Shown here: positions 33,032 through 42,475 of the stretch, piece by piece
Layout: each line of letters starts with the position of its first letter
How positions within the stretch are numbered: the stretch's first letter is position 1
NCBI RefSeq assembly: GCF_000144645.1
Contig: NC_014377.1
Span: forward strand, 1,488,001-1,552,000
Origin: Thermosediminibacter oceani DSM 16646
GTDB lineage: Bacteria; Bacillota; Thermosediminibacteria; Thermosediminibacterales; Thermosediminibacteraceae
DNA: 64,000 nucleotides
Reading direction: 5' to 3'
The notes under the pieces: generated by a model
Told to the model about the DNA's origin: nothing
Database searches by the model: none
What the model saw: only the letters and a program-made list of their open reading frames with translations
Made by a program: the position numbers and the translations under genes

Positions 33032-34661
33032 TTATTTTCCGCCTTCTATTGAAGCATAAATAAAATCCGGATCGGAACCGCTCGAGAAGGTTCTGACGAG
33101 GTCTTTTACGTAGTCCTTCTTCACCCACATCTTTTCTCGGAAGTAGAGGGGAACTACAGCGCCCTTTTCGAGCAAGTACTTTTCAGCCTCGAACATTATT
33201 TCATTTCTCTTTGCAAAGTCGATCTCATTCTTTGCCTTCTCGCATAACTCGTTATATTTTTCATCGGTCCAGCCGCTGTTGATCATACCTTCGCTCAGGG
33301 TCCAGTAATCAAGATAAGTCATCGGATCGTCGTAATCGGGGCCCCAGCGGGTAATCATAACCTCATATTCGCCGGTTTTCATTCTTTGCAGCCTTTCTTT
33401 AAATGTCACCGTTTTTATAGATACGTTTATGCCCAGATTTCTCACAAGCATATCCTGAATTGCTTCAACGCCATCCTTTGTCCCTGAGCTATCGTCAACC
33501 ATTAATTCAATATTTATCTTGGATGGACCGGTAATTCCATATTTCTTCATTGCCTCATTCAGAAGTTCTTTTGCCTTTGATACATCTGCGTTTTTGGGAT
33601 AAAACTCATAGGGGTATTCTTCTGCAAATTTCTTTTCGAGGCCGGACATAGTGGGTGGAATGTACCTGGTAGCCGGTTTTGAAACACCCTTAAAGGCCAT
33701 ACTAATATAATTTTCCCTGTCGATTGCAAAACCTATAGCTTTTCTGAAATTCTCATCGGCGAGTATGGGTTTATCCTCGTTCTTCATATTGAATCTTATA
33801 AAATACTCGTAACTATCCATATATGTCAATCCGTTGCCATCGCTTCTCACCTTATCCACCATTGTCATCGGAACATCAGCAAAGTCGAGTTCGCCGTTTT
33901 CAAACATCTGATAGGCGGTGTTGGGATCTGTTATTATCAATATCCTGACAGTATCCAGTTTTATCTTATCCTTGTTCCAGTAATTAGGATTCTTCTCAAG
34001 AACAATTTCCTGTTCGTGCTTCCATTCTTTTATGATGAAGGGCCCGTTGTAGGCCATTTTATCCGCATCGGCAGCATATTTTTGTCCATACTTTTCCACA
34101 AAATCCCTTTTTGATGGCATAAAGGATATGAACCCCAATAGGCTTTCAAAATATTTTGTAGGAGATTTAAGTGTGATTTGAAGTGTTTTTCTCATCAAGA
34201 GCCTTTACACCCACCTGATTCGGATCTTTTATTTTTCCCGTATTGTATTCTTCTCCATTTAAAATATAATAAGCTTGATAGGCGTATCCGGAAGCCAGTT
34301 TCGGATCAAGAAGCCTTTTTATGGAATATTCGAAGTCATAGGCCGTCACTTTGGAACCGTCGCTCCATTTGGCATCCCTTAAATAAAAGGTATATACTCT
34401 TTTATCTTCGGATACCTCCCATTTTTCCGCCATACCCGGATAAATTTTCCCGTCGTAATAGCGCACCAACCCTTCAAATACCGCATTACCTACTATGATT
34501 GAATACTGATCGGTTGCCAACTGAGGATCCATATTTGGCGGTTCCGATGTAATTGAAAAAACCAGTTCATTAGATGATTTTGTAGCAGTATCAGAGCACC
34601 CCGTCAAAATACCCGCTACTATTAACATTGAAAGTAAAAGAGCTATCAATTTTTTAAGCAT
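33032..34661 (-). pseudogene. Oligopeptide-type ABC transporter binding lipoprotein with one frameshift
   Basis: The N-terminal part (34661 down to about 34190) has a lipoprotein signal ending LTGCSD (Cys22) and the SBP_bac_5 start (ITSEPPNMDPQLATDQYS, WEVSEDKRVYTFYL). In a run of five A near 34190 the frame changes, and the rest reads on from TLQITLKSPTKYFESLLGF to the normal C terminus. Removing one A would join them into a protein of about 540 residues, the usual length. The gene stands alone, without permease or ATPase genes. It may be a pseudogene or a homopolymer error in the sequence. Confidence 0.8.
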
Positions 34662-34870
34662 AAAATCCCCCCTTATAAATATAAAAAAATATTCATAAAT
34701 ATATTGTTTGAAATTCTATCATACTTTTTCCATTTATGTCAATGCTGAATTTTATTAAATTCTGTATACAATATCAAATTTAAATTGAAACCCACCATAT
34801 TTACGTTTGAAATATTTTCATGGAGGGATGCGGTGTGCTGAAATAATAATAGAATGGCTGCTGTCACAAC

Positions 34871-34950
34871 AAAAAAATGATCCACCCCCTGGTGAAATAT
34901 CTCCTTCCGAAACCTGCTTAAAAGGTCGGAGGGAAACAGGGGATGGATCA
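34871..34950 (-). terminator. Long structured terminator of the alcohol dehydrogenase operon
   Basis: TGATCCACCCCCTG (34878-34891) pairs with CAGGGGATGGATCA (34937-34950), 13 of 14. Inside, CCTTCCGA pairs with TCGGAGGG (34926-34933) and ACCT with AGGT. On the minus strand T7 follows (34877-34871). It is far longer than a plain terminator. The rest of the gap 34662-34992 is A/T-rich and holds no gene that I can support. Confidence 0.65.
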
Positions 34951-34992
34951 TATTCGTGTAAAAGGCGGTGGAACCAATTCAATATGGAAGAT

Positions 34993-36144
34993 TTAATAGT
35001 TCTCATACATATTATTTAATATGTCAACAACTTCCTGCTTGTTCAGCTCCCTGGGAACAAAATTATAACACGGATCTTTGAATATCATATCAACGGTATC
35101 AATTAAATCTTCTTTTGATATTCCCAGTTGCCTTATGGATTTTACCTTAAGTTCTCTTATAAATTTTCTAATAGCTTCAGCTACAATTTCTCCTATTTCT
35201 TCATCGCTTTCACTACCGGTAAAGGATATTCCCATCGCTTCACCGACAACCTTGACTTTTGAAGCATCTATCCCCGCCGCGTACTTCATCACCTCGGGCA
35301 GGGCCAATGCGCACGCCACCCCGTGAGTTACGTGAAACTTTGCCCCTATAGAATGGGCGATCGCATGCCCCAAGTGGACCAGAGCATCGTTGAAGGCAAT
35401 ACCGGCAAAGTTGCTCGCCAACAACAGGTTGCCCCTTGCCTCGATGTTTGCGCCGTCTTTGACAGCCACGGGCAGATATTTCATTATTCTCCTTATCGCA
35501 TCCGAAGCCAGAAGCTCAGATTTGGGATTGGGCACTTTTGCCGTAATAGCTTCTGCCGCATGGGCGAAGGCATCCATTCCCGTATGCACCGTGGCTTCAG
35601 GGGGCACGGTAATTGTCGCTTCCGGATCCAATATACCCAAAGAAGCTGCTCCCAACACCGAGTTTTTCACATTATTTACGGTATCCGTTATAACGGCCAC
35701 ATTGGTGCTTTCGCTTCCCGTTCCGGCAGTGGTTACCACCATGACGACCGGCACACCTGGCTTGTAAAAAGGATTCCCGAAGTACTGGTTTATGGGAGGA
35801 GGGTTGTTTATCAAAATATTTATCGCTTTAGCGGCATCCATGGCACTTCCTCCGCCTATGGCCACTATCCCATCTACCTTTTCCGCCCTCGCTACTTCTC
35901 CTCCCCGGTTTACGATATAATCCGGCGGCTCGGGTATCACTTCGTTGAATTCGACCAGTTTTATTCCTGCATCTAACAAACTTTTCTTGCACTTTTCATA
36001 GATTTCGCTTTTTGCCACATGCTTGCCCGATACGACCATCACTTTAGTGCATCCGAGTTTCTTAACCTCTTCTCCCAGCAAGGTTGCGGTTCCTCTGCCG
36101 TAGATTATCGGGCAGAGCTGGGCATACCTTGCATAATTTACCAT
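34993..36144 (-). CDS. Iron-containing alcohol dehydrogenase
   Basis: A 383-residue group III alcohol dehydrogenase that interconverts an alcohol and an aldehyde or ketone with NAD(P)H. The nucleotide-binding GGGSAMDAAKA is at about residues 96-106, and TTAGTGSE follows. Metal ligands are expected in GMDAFAHAAE and in HLGHAIAHSIGAKFHVTHG. The start is ATG 36144, with GGGAGGG 7 bases upstream. It lies 19 bases after the flavin oxidoreductase gene and forms an operon with it. Substrate specificity cannot be told. Confidence 0.93.
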   Translation of the reverse strand: MVNYARYAQLCPIIYGRGTATLLGEEVKKLGCTKVMVVSGKHVAKSEIYEKCKKSLLDAGIKLVEFNEVIPEPPDYIVNRGGEVARAEKVDGIVAIGGGSAMDAAKAINILINNPPPINQYFGNPFYKPGVPVVMVVTTAGTGSESTNVAVITDTVNNVKNSVLGAASLGILDPEATITVPPEATVHTGMDAFAHAAEAITAKVPNPKSELLASDAIRRIMKYLPVAVKDGANIEARGNLLLASNFAGIAFNDALVHLGHAIAHSIGAKFHVTHGVACALALPEVMKYAAGIDASKVKVVGEAMGISFTGSESDEEIGEIVAEAIRKFIRELKVKSIRQLGISKEDLIDTVDMIFKDPCYNFVPRELNKQEVVDILNNMYENY

Positions 36145-36163
36145 TTTTATCCCTCCCATAATA

Positions 36164-38128
36164 TCATAAGTTGTAGGCAGCCGTAAAGCCAGATTCCATG
36201 GCGTTCCTTATTTTCCCAACTTTTTCTGCATCTCCCAGCACAAATACTCTGTCAAAAGCTTCTTTTATTTCATCGACAAGCCCCGTATTGGGGATTCTCC
36301 CAAGAGATAGCACAATATAATCGAACTCATAGTCCTCGTTTTCTCCGGTTTTGGTATTTTCAAAAACGACTTTATCTTCGTCTATCTTAACCAGCTTGTG
36401 TTTTGGATATAATTTCACTTTGAAAGATTCCAAATGCCCCAATACTTCTATTAAATTTTGGAAGTAAAGTCCAGGCCCAATTTCGTCAGCCATTTCGAAT
36501 ACGCTGACATCGTTGCCGCCGGCAGCGAGATAATGGGCTGTCTCCAACCCGGTCATTCCAGAACCCACGACCGCCACTTTTTTATTGCTCAACTTCACTT
36601 TCCCGCTCAGTATATCCTCTGCCGTCAGGACATTTTTCCTTTCAATTCCCGGAATGGATTTTGGTATTATCGGATTTGAACCCTGCGCAATGAATACTGC
36701 GTAAGGATTGAGTTCTTTCAAGCTCTCTACGGTAGGTATCGCATTGTACCTTATTTCAACCTTTGCCTTTTCTACCTGGGTTTTCAAGTAATCTATAAGC
36801 CAGTTGATCTTTTCCTTTTTGGGCGGCTTATTCGCAAGTTGCAACTGACCACCCAATTTATCCGTCTTTTCAAATATCACGGGTTTATACTTTCTCTTTG
36901 CCAGAATCCTTGCCGCTTCAAGTCCCGCCGGCCCTGCGCCAATTATAGCCACAACCTTTCCTTCTCCATCTTCTTTAAACTCATTCAATTCCCATTCTCT
37001 TCCGCTCTGTATATTAATGCTGCACTGACTCGGTATACCGGTTAAATCAGCGTTTATAAGCGTTTCCATACAGTAAAGGCACGATATGCACTTCCTTATT
37101 TCATCTATTCTTCCGTCTCTAGCTTTATTGGACCATTCAGGATCGGCGAAATGCTGTCTTGCCGAACCTGCAAAATCAATCTTCCCTTCTTTAATCATTC
37201 GATCGGCATATTCCGGATCCCTAAACACCGAAACACCTATGACGGGTATATTTACTGCTTTCTTTACGGTTTCAGCCAAATGTATCTTCCATCCTTGTTC
37301 AAAGGAAGAAGGTTCCCAGGACACATTCATAGTCTCGTATATGCCGCAGCTGATATCCAGCGCATCCACACCCAGCTCTTCCAGCCTTTTGGCTATTTTA
37401 ACGCTTTCTTCAAGGTGAAGCCCTTCTTCCGGAAGGCCCACCCTCCCTAAAAACTCGTCCACAGTCAACCTGACCAACAGCGGAAAATCCTTGCCGCACT
37501 TTTCCCTAATACCGGTGACTATCTCCTCTAAGAATCTCATCCTGTTTTCAAGACTTCCGCCGTATTTATCGGTCCTCTTATTCGTATAGGGGCTCAAAAA
37601 CTGATTTATCAAATATCCATGAGCGGCGTGGACCTCAACTCCATCAAAACCTGCTTTTTTGATCCTTACTGCGGCATCTACGAATTTATTCACCATTTCC
37701 TCTATTTGCTCGATGGTCATAGCTTGCACCGGCTGCCGCACCACTTTACACTCCACATCACTGGGGGCCATCATGGGCATGTTGCCGTTTATAGCAGAGA
37801 TCCCTTGTCTTCCCGGATGATAGATTTGGACTACTATTTTGCCGTCGTATTTATGGACTTCGTCGGCCAAAGCTTTGAGGCCCGGTATGAATCTATCATC
37901 GTAAACGCATATCTGCCTGGTGTTTCCCTTACCCCTTTCGTCAACCACCGTGCATTCCGTAATGATAAGGCCAACTCCACCTTTTGCCCTCGCCCCATAA
38001 AAATGTATATCCCTTTCCGATACGGTTCCATCGTTATTGGCCAGTGCATTGCCCATAGCCGTGAAGACAATCCTATTTTTGGTCTCCATCGTGCCTATTT
38101 TCCCTTTGGAAAATAAACTGTCGAACAC
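36164..38128 (-). CDS. NADH:flavin oxidoreductase (2,4-dienoyl-CoA reductase / OYE type)
   Basis: A 654-residue iron-sulfur flavoenzyme. Residues 1-340 are an FMN-binding TIM barrel of the old yellow enzyme family. CISCLYCMETLINADLTGIP and then QCSIN give the 4Fe-4S cysteines (about 343-375). GAGPAGLEAARIL starts the FAD part and VGSGMTGLETAHYL the NAD part. FadH, BaiCD/BaiH and trimethylamine dehydrogenases share this layout. It would reduce a C=C bond of an unsaturated acid, acyl-CoA or enone. The start is GTG 38128 with GGAGGAGG upstream. It is divergent from a LysR gene and upstream of the alcohol dehydrogenase. Confidence 0.92.
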   Translation of the reverse strand: MFDSLFSKGKIGTMETKNRIVFTAMGNALANNDGTVSERDIHFYGARAKGGVGLIITECTVVDERGKGNTRQICVYDDRFIPGLKALADEVHKYDGKIVVQIYHPGRQGISAINGNMPMMAPSDVECKVVRQPVQAMTIEQIEEMVNKFVDAAVRIKKAGFDGVEVHAAHGYLINQFLSPYTNKRTDKYGGSLENRMRFLEEIVTGIREKCGKDFPLLVRLTVDEFLGRVGLPEEGLHLEESVKIAKRLEELGVDALDISCGIYETMNVSWEPSSFEQGWKIHLAETVKKAVNIPVIGVSVFRDPEYADRMIKEGKIDFAGSARQHFADPEWSNKARDGRIDEIRKCISCLYCMETLINADLTGIPSQCSINIQSGREWELNEFKEDGEGKVVAIIGAGPAGLEAARILAKRKYKPVIFEKTDKLGGQLQLANKPPKKEKINWLIDYLKTQVEKAKVEIRYNAIPTVESLKELNPYAVFIAQGSNPIIPKSIPGIERKNVLTAEDILSGKVKLSNKKVAVVGSGMTGLETAHYLAAGGNDVSVFEMADEIGPGLYFQNLIEVLGHLESFKVKLYPKHKLVKIDEDKVVFENTKTGENEDYEFDYIVLSLGRIPNTGLVDEIKEAFDRVFVLGDAEKVGKIRNAMESGFTAAYNL

Positions 38129-38213
38129 TTTTTTCCTCCTCCCCTTCTTGCGCGTTTGTTATAGTGAGAACTTTAGCTTTCCATCTAATATTTTAATTAT
38201 CTTCATCCCCCTT

Positions 38214-38235
38214 GTATAACGCAAAACTGTTGTAT
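38214..38235. promoter_or_regulatory. Possible LysR-type binding site
   Basis: ATAAC (38216-38220) and GTTGTAT (38229-38235) form an interrupted dyad in the gap between the divergent LysR and flavin oxidoreductase genes. Placement fits a LysR box; the match is loose. Confidence 0.3.
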
Positions 38236-38345
38236 CAGCCACAACCTTTTATTTATAGGCCTGCCCCCCTTGCAAATATTCTTGCCCTTTGCCCTTAATT
38301 TGTGTAACATGATTATAGACCTCATCCAATACAGGGTGATCGTAT

Positions 38346-39242
38346 ATGGATATAATTTCTCTTAAATATTTCGTAAAGGTGTGCCAGAATAACAGTTTTA
38401 CCAAAACTGCCAAGGAACTTTTCATCACCCAACAAGCCTTGAGCAGGAGGATAAAAAATCTGGAAAGGGAAATCGGAGCACCCCTTTTTAACAGAAATTC
38501 CCGCGGAGTCGTCCTTACCGAGCTCGGTAAGTATATCCTGCCGAAGGCAGAAGCTCTGGTTAAAAACTACGAGGACTTCATTACTGAAGTAAACAATAAA
38601 TTAAACAAAGAAAAGGTAGGGATAAAAATAGGCTTTGCCCCGGGAACCTTACAAATTTTGGGTGTCAAAGAAATAATTGAATTCGAACAGACATACAATG
38701 ATATAGAAATTCATATAGCAGAATTTTCTGATATAGACTGCGAATCGAACGTATTAAACGGCAATCTGGATTTGGCTTTAACGGTTAAACCGAGAGATCT
38801 GAGGAATTTCAAATATTATCATTTAATAAAGGAAAACCTCATTGCCATAGTAAACAAAAAAAATCCTCTGGCATCCAAAAAAAGCGTGAAATTTGAAGAC
38901 CTCAAAAATGAAAAATTCATTCTTCTAAATGATACATTTCGCATTCAGCGGGTTATTCTGGAACATTTCAACAAGGCTGGATTTGCCCCGAATGTTTACT
39001 TTAAATCCAGCCATGATTTAAAAGTCGCCTACGATTTCGTCGAATTAAATAAGGGGATATTCGTTTTTGTGGATAAGCTCACCCATGTTGAAAAATACAA
39101 TAACATACGCTGCATACCCATCGACGAACCTACTGCATTTTGGGATGCAGGATTTATAGTAAAAAAGGACGCAAAAATAAACAACGCTGCAAAAAAATTT
39201 ATGAATTACTTTCTCGTCAGATATAATAAAGATACAATTTAG
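38346..39242 (+). CDS. LysR-family transcriptional regulator
   Basis: A 298-residue protein of normal LysR length. Residues 1-60 hold the winged helix (IISLKYFVKVCQNNSFTKTAKELFITQQALSRR). The rest is the periplasmic-binding-like effector domain. The gene is divergent from the flavin oxidoreductase-alcohol dehydrogenase operon, which it probably controls together with a small effector. ATG at 38346 is the only good start; the upstream ribosome site is weak. Confidence 0.9.
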   Translation: MDIISLKYFVKVCQNNSFTKTAKELFITQQALSRRIKNLEREIGAPLFNRNSRGVVLTELGKYILPKAEALVKNYEDFITEVNNKLNKEKVGIKIGFAPGTLQILGVKEIIEFEQTYNDIEIHIAEFSDIDCESNVLNGNLDLALTVKPRDLRNFKYYHLIKENLIAIVNKKNPLASKKSVKFEDLKNEKFILLNDTFRIQRVILEHFNKAGFAPNVYFKSSHDLKVAYDFVELNKGIFVFVDKLTHVEKYNNIRCIPIDEPTAFWDAGFIVKKDAKINNAAKKFMNYFLVRYNKDTI

Positions 39243-39263
39243 AATTCCACTATTTGAAAATAC

Positions 39264-39295
39264 GGCCGGGTCGAACTCATTTTTGCAACCCGGCC
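39264..39295. terminator. Hairpin between the convergent LysR and UbiA genes
   Basis: GGCCGGGT (39264-39271) and ACCCGGCC (39288-39295) form an 8-base stem that spans the UbiA stop codon. T runs on both sides are poor, so termination may be weak. Confidence 0.5.
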
Positions 39296-40221
39296 ATAAT
39301 AGTCAAAATATAAACAGCATTTATCAGGACAAAATTCTTAACCGACAAGACAAAAGTATCCTTTTTAGTCTGCTTTTCACTGAATTTTTTTACGTTTTTA
39401 TATACGGGTAAAACGGTCATTATCGCCGCAGCGGAAAATACAGGAATAATCTTCAGCCCTATCGAGACGATAATGAAAAGATAAATTACGCCGTATAGAA
39501 ATTTAAAAAGCTTGATGGCACTACTTTTCCCTATGTAAACAGGCAGGGTATACCTTTTATTTTTAATGTCATCCTCAATATCGCAGATATTGTTTGCCAG
39601 CATAATATTCGCGATGCCGTTTACAGCGGGCACCGAAATCATAAAAATTTTAATTACTTCTAATATATTGACACTTACACTCAGCACATCTCGATTCAAT
39701 GTAATTTCCACTATGCCCTGGTCAAATACGTGAATGTACACCGAAAGAAATACGATGACAAACCCCATAAAAAAACCCGAGAAAATCTCTCCCAACGGCA
39801 TCCTCGATATGGGTAACGGTCCGAACGTATAAAAAATTCCGACCATGAAGGATATAACACCTATAATCAGAACGACTACATCGGTATTTAGATATAGTAG
39901 CAAACCGAAAACAATAGCTATCAGTATCAATAAGACTATTGTCAATCTAACGGTACTTTCCTTAATCCCGTAACTGACGATAGCATTATGTTTTTCATAA
40001 TTATAACCGCAGGTCACATTAGCCTTTTTATAATCAATGTAGTTATTTATAGCAGTTGTGGCCATATCAATTGAAAGCAGCGATATTAACATTAAAAAAA
40101 AGTTTTTCAGGTTAAAACTATTATAGCGGTAAACACTGTAAGTGGCTCCTAGAAAAAAAGGTATAATACTTGCTGCCTTTGTCCGTATTTCCACCAGCTC
40201 TAAGAAACTCTTTAAAGGCAT
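39277..40221 (-). CDS. UbiA-family prenyltransferase
   Basis: A 314-residue membrane protein with eight to nine helices. The first aspartate-containing motif is AINNYIDYKK (about residues 57-66) and the second NNICDIEDDIKN (about 207-218). The family moves a prenyl chain onto an aromatic ring; MenA (menaquinone) is the closest general type. No menaquinone genes lie nearby. AGGAGGG precedes the ATG. It is A/T-rich compared with neighbours. The long-chain prenyl donor could come from the synthase at 2.5 kb. Confidence 0.88.
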   Translation of the reverse strand: MPLKSFLELVEIRTKAASIIPFFLGATYSVYRYNSFNLKNFFLMLISLLSIDMATTAINNYIDYKKANVTCGYNYEKHNAIVSYGIKESTVRLTIVLLILIAIVFGLLLYLNTDVVVLIIGVISFMVGIFYTFGPLPISRMPLGEIFSGFFMGFVIVFLSVYIHVFDQGIVEITLNRDVLSVSVNILEVIKIFMISVPAVNGIANIMLANNICDIEDDIKNKRYTLPVYIGKSSAIKLFKFLYGVIYLFIIVSIGLKIIPVFSAAAIMTVLPVYKNVKKFSEKQTKKDTFVLSVKNFVLINAVYILTIMAGLQK

Positions 40222-40422
40222 TTAAACCCTCCTATACTTAAAATGTAGAAACAAAGTCAAACTCGCTGATGTTACACCACCTACCTCTAAATCCAGAATG
40301 CAGGTTCTTCTACTATTTATTTTACAATAACACCGGCCAAGCGGATATAACACGTTGTCCTCTCTTATATTGACAATGAACCCGCCTCCCTCCATTCCTA
40401 ATAATACATTATCAAAAAGCAT

Positions 40423-40775
40423 ATTTTAATACTTACGGATCAAGAACTTCTATAACTGATGGGCATTTTCTCGCCTCCCATAAAGTTTTTATTATATGTA
40501 GCATACGTTATCTCCTTCAAGGTTGTGTCTGTAAACGGTCAATAAATCCACAAATGATCACGAAAAAATCTAAAAACAACACAGGAATAACAGATTGTGA
40601 ACGGCTCTGCCGGCTATACAGAGGATTTTACAAACTTAACATAATAAAGAAGCAGGTATTAAATTTCATGCATACAATGAACTGTAAAGTAAATCAAAAC
40701 TTTATACCATTTTACAAAGAAATGATAAAACTTGACCGTGCGATCTTATACCTATATGGAGGGAGGGGTTATTAT
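40423..40775. other. Leader and control region of the multicopper oxidase gene
   Basis: An open frame runs through it from 40554 in phase with the oxidase, but the ribosome site at 40759-40768 places the start later. A CATACAAT at 40671-40678 resembles a sporulation sigma-E -10 box, but I find no matching -35. Nothing else is evident. Confidence 0.4.
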
Positions 40776-42359
40776 ATGGCTCCAAAACTTGAAAAATTTA
40801 AAGATCCGTTGCCGGTTCCAAAATTTATCCGTCCTGTAGGAACAAAAAACGGCATACCTTACTATGAATTGGAAATGACAGAATTTTACCAGAATCTTCA
40901 CAGTGATATGCCAGACACAAGAGTCTGGGGATATGAAAATAGCTACCCCGGCCCGACAATCGAAGCTTATAAGGGGCAGCCCATTTATGTTAGATGGATT
41001 AACAGGCTCCCGGAAAAACATTTTCTACCCATTGACAAAACAATTCATGGCGCTAAGGATAATCCGGAAGTGCGAACCGTAGTCCATCTACATGGTCTGA
41101 ACGTACGGCCTGACAGTGACGGATTCCCTGATGATTGGTTTACTCCGGGGAAATCAGCACTGTATTATTACCCTAACAAGCAACAGGCGGCTACTCTATG
41201 GTACCATGATCACGCCGTAGGCATTACAAGGCTTAATGTCTATGCAGGCCTGGTGGGTCTTTACCTGATTCGAGATGAGCGTGAAGAACGCTTGAACCTT
41301 CCTTCAGGAGAGTATGAAATTCCGTTGATCATTCAGGATAAGGATTTTAACGACGACGGATCATTATCTTATCCTGCTCCTAATAATAATGGAGTAGAGC
41401 CGTCTATTGTCCCGGGGTTCTTTGGAAATTATGCCCTTGTTAATGGAAAGGTATGGCCTTACCTCGTTGTGAAGCCAAGGAAATATCGGTTCCGCATATT
41501 GAACGGATCTAATTCGCGTAGTTATAAATTACGGTTTTCCGGGGAAGCCGGGCGGATTTTGCCGGCATGGTATCAGATAGGCACTGACGGAGGATTCCTG
41601 GAAAGGCCCGTAAAGCTTGACTCTCTATCGCTTCAGCCAGCCGAACGCGCTGATGTAATTGTTGATTTTACAGGTCTGGAAAATCAAACCTTTACCCTTA
41701 TTAACGAAGAAATACCTCCTTTCGGCCCTCCACTTCCAGAAATTATGCAGTTCAGAGTAAGCGGTACTCCTGTAAAGGATAACAGCAGTCTGCCTTTAAT
41801 ACTGAACAGAATAAAACCGCTCCCGGTAAAAAAGGCAAAGCAAAGGAATATTGAAATCGTCGTTGGACAGGATGAGCTTGGCAGATTCATGTTTATGCTT
41901 GAAAACAAAAAATGGACGGATCCTGTCACAATAAAAACAAAATTGGGAAATGTGGAGGTATGGAACATCATCAACACGGCTGCAGCTGCCCATCCTATAC
42001 ACGTCCATCTGGTTCAGTTCCAGATTTTGAACCGGCAGCCTTTTGATGTCCAGGAATATACAGCAACAGGCACCCTTAAATTTATAGGTCCTCCGGTCCT
42101 ACCGGATGAAAACGAAAAAGGATGGAAAGATACCGTAAGGGCCGAACCGGGACATGTAACCAGGATTATAGCACGTTTCGGTGACTTTACCGGAATATAC
42201 CCGTTTCACTGCCATATCCTCGAGCATGAAGACCACGAAATGATGCGCCCATTTGAAGTATTCAAGCACAAATCCGGAGGCAAAGATAAAAAAGATTCTG
42301 AGGAAATTCACACTGTTAAACCGGATACGAAAGCGGATAAGGAAGAACCTGCAAAATAA
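40776..42359 (+). CDS. cotA: CotA-like multicopper oxidase
   Basis: A 527-residue three-domain laccase. All copper motifs are present: HLHGLN (type 2/3), WYHDHAVG, HPIHVHLVQF, and HCHILEHEDHEMM, which holds the type 1 Cys, His and axial Met. There is no signal peptide, as in the spore-coat laccase CotA of Bacillus (about 513 residues) and bilirubin oxidases. I start it at ATG 40776 (MAPKLEKFKDPL) because GGAGGGAGGGG lies about 8 bases upstream. The lysine-rich C-terminal tail is extra. An oxygen-using coat enzyme in an apparent anaerobe may serve spore pigment or oxygen protection. Confidence 0.92.
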   Translation: MAPKLEKFKDPLPVPKFIRPVGTKNGIPYYELEMTEFYQNLHSDMPDTRVWGYENSYPGPTIEAYKGQPIYVRWINRLPEKHFLPIDKTIHGAKDNPEVRTVVHLHGLNVRPDSDGFPDDWFTPGKSALYYYPNKQQAATLWYHDHAVGITRLNVYAGLVGLYLIRDEREERLNLPSGEYEIPLIIQDKDFNDDGSLSYPAPNNNGVEPSIVPGFFGNYALVNGKVWPYLVVKPRKYRFRILNGSNSRSYKLRFSGEAGRILPAWYQIGTDGGFLERPVKLDSLSLQPAERADVIVDFTGLENQTFTLINEEIPPFGPPLPEIMQFRVSGTPVKDNSSLPLILNRIKPLPVKKAKQRNIEIVVGQDELGRFMFMLENKKWTDPVTIKTKLGNVEVWNIINTAAAAHPIHVHLVQFQILNRQPFDVQEYTATGTLKFIGPPVLPDENEKGWKDTVRAEPGHVTRIIARFGDFTGIYPFHCHILEHEDHEMMRPFEVFKHKSGGKDKKDSEEIHTVKPDTKADKEEPAK

Positions 42360-42407
42360 TTTCCCCCTAATTCCGGCCTCAAATGCATACCTCTTTCAGT
42401 TAGCAAT

Positions 42408-42470
42408 GCAGGCTAATGTGATCCGAGAGCGGACGCTTGCGGCCGCTTCTCGGTCATTGGCCTGCTTTAT
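42408..42470 (+). terminator. Terminator of the multicopper oxidase gene
   Basis: GCAGGC (42408) to GCCTGC (42465) closes a long imperfect hairpin with the inner arms CCGAGAGCGG and CCGCTTCTCGG. TTTATTTGTTC follows on the plus strand. Confidence 0.75.
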
Positions 42471-42475
42471 TTGTT

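Noticed and set aside
34739-34951. Open frame of 70 codons in the gap after the peptide-binding gene
   Set aside because: It runs through the long terminator hairpin and has no ribosome site.
34960-34975. GGCGGTGGAACC, resembling part of a T-box motif
   Set aside because: The full T-box core is not present and no aminoacyl-tRNA or amino acid gene follows on the plus strand.
40222-40422. 66-codon open frame ending right before the UbiA start
   Set aside because: It ends inside the UbiA ribosome site, which might suggest coupling, but it has no good ribosome site of its own and no recognisable composition. Left out as unsupported.
40554-40775. Extended N terminus (74 residues) of the multicopper oxidase
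   Set aside because: The extra part has no signal peptide or family match, and a very strong ribosome site lies just before the internal ATG at 40776.
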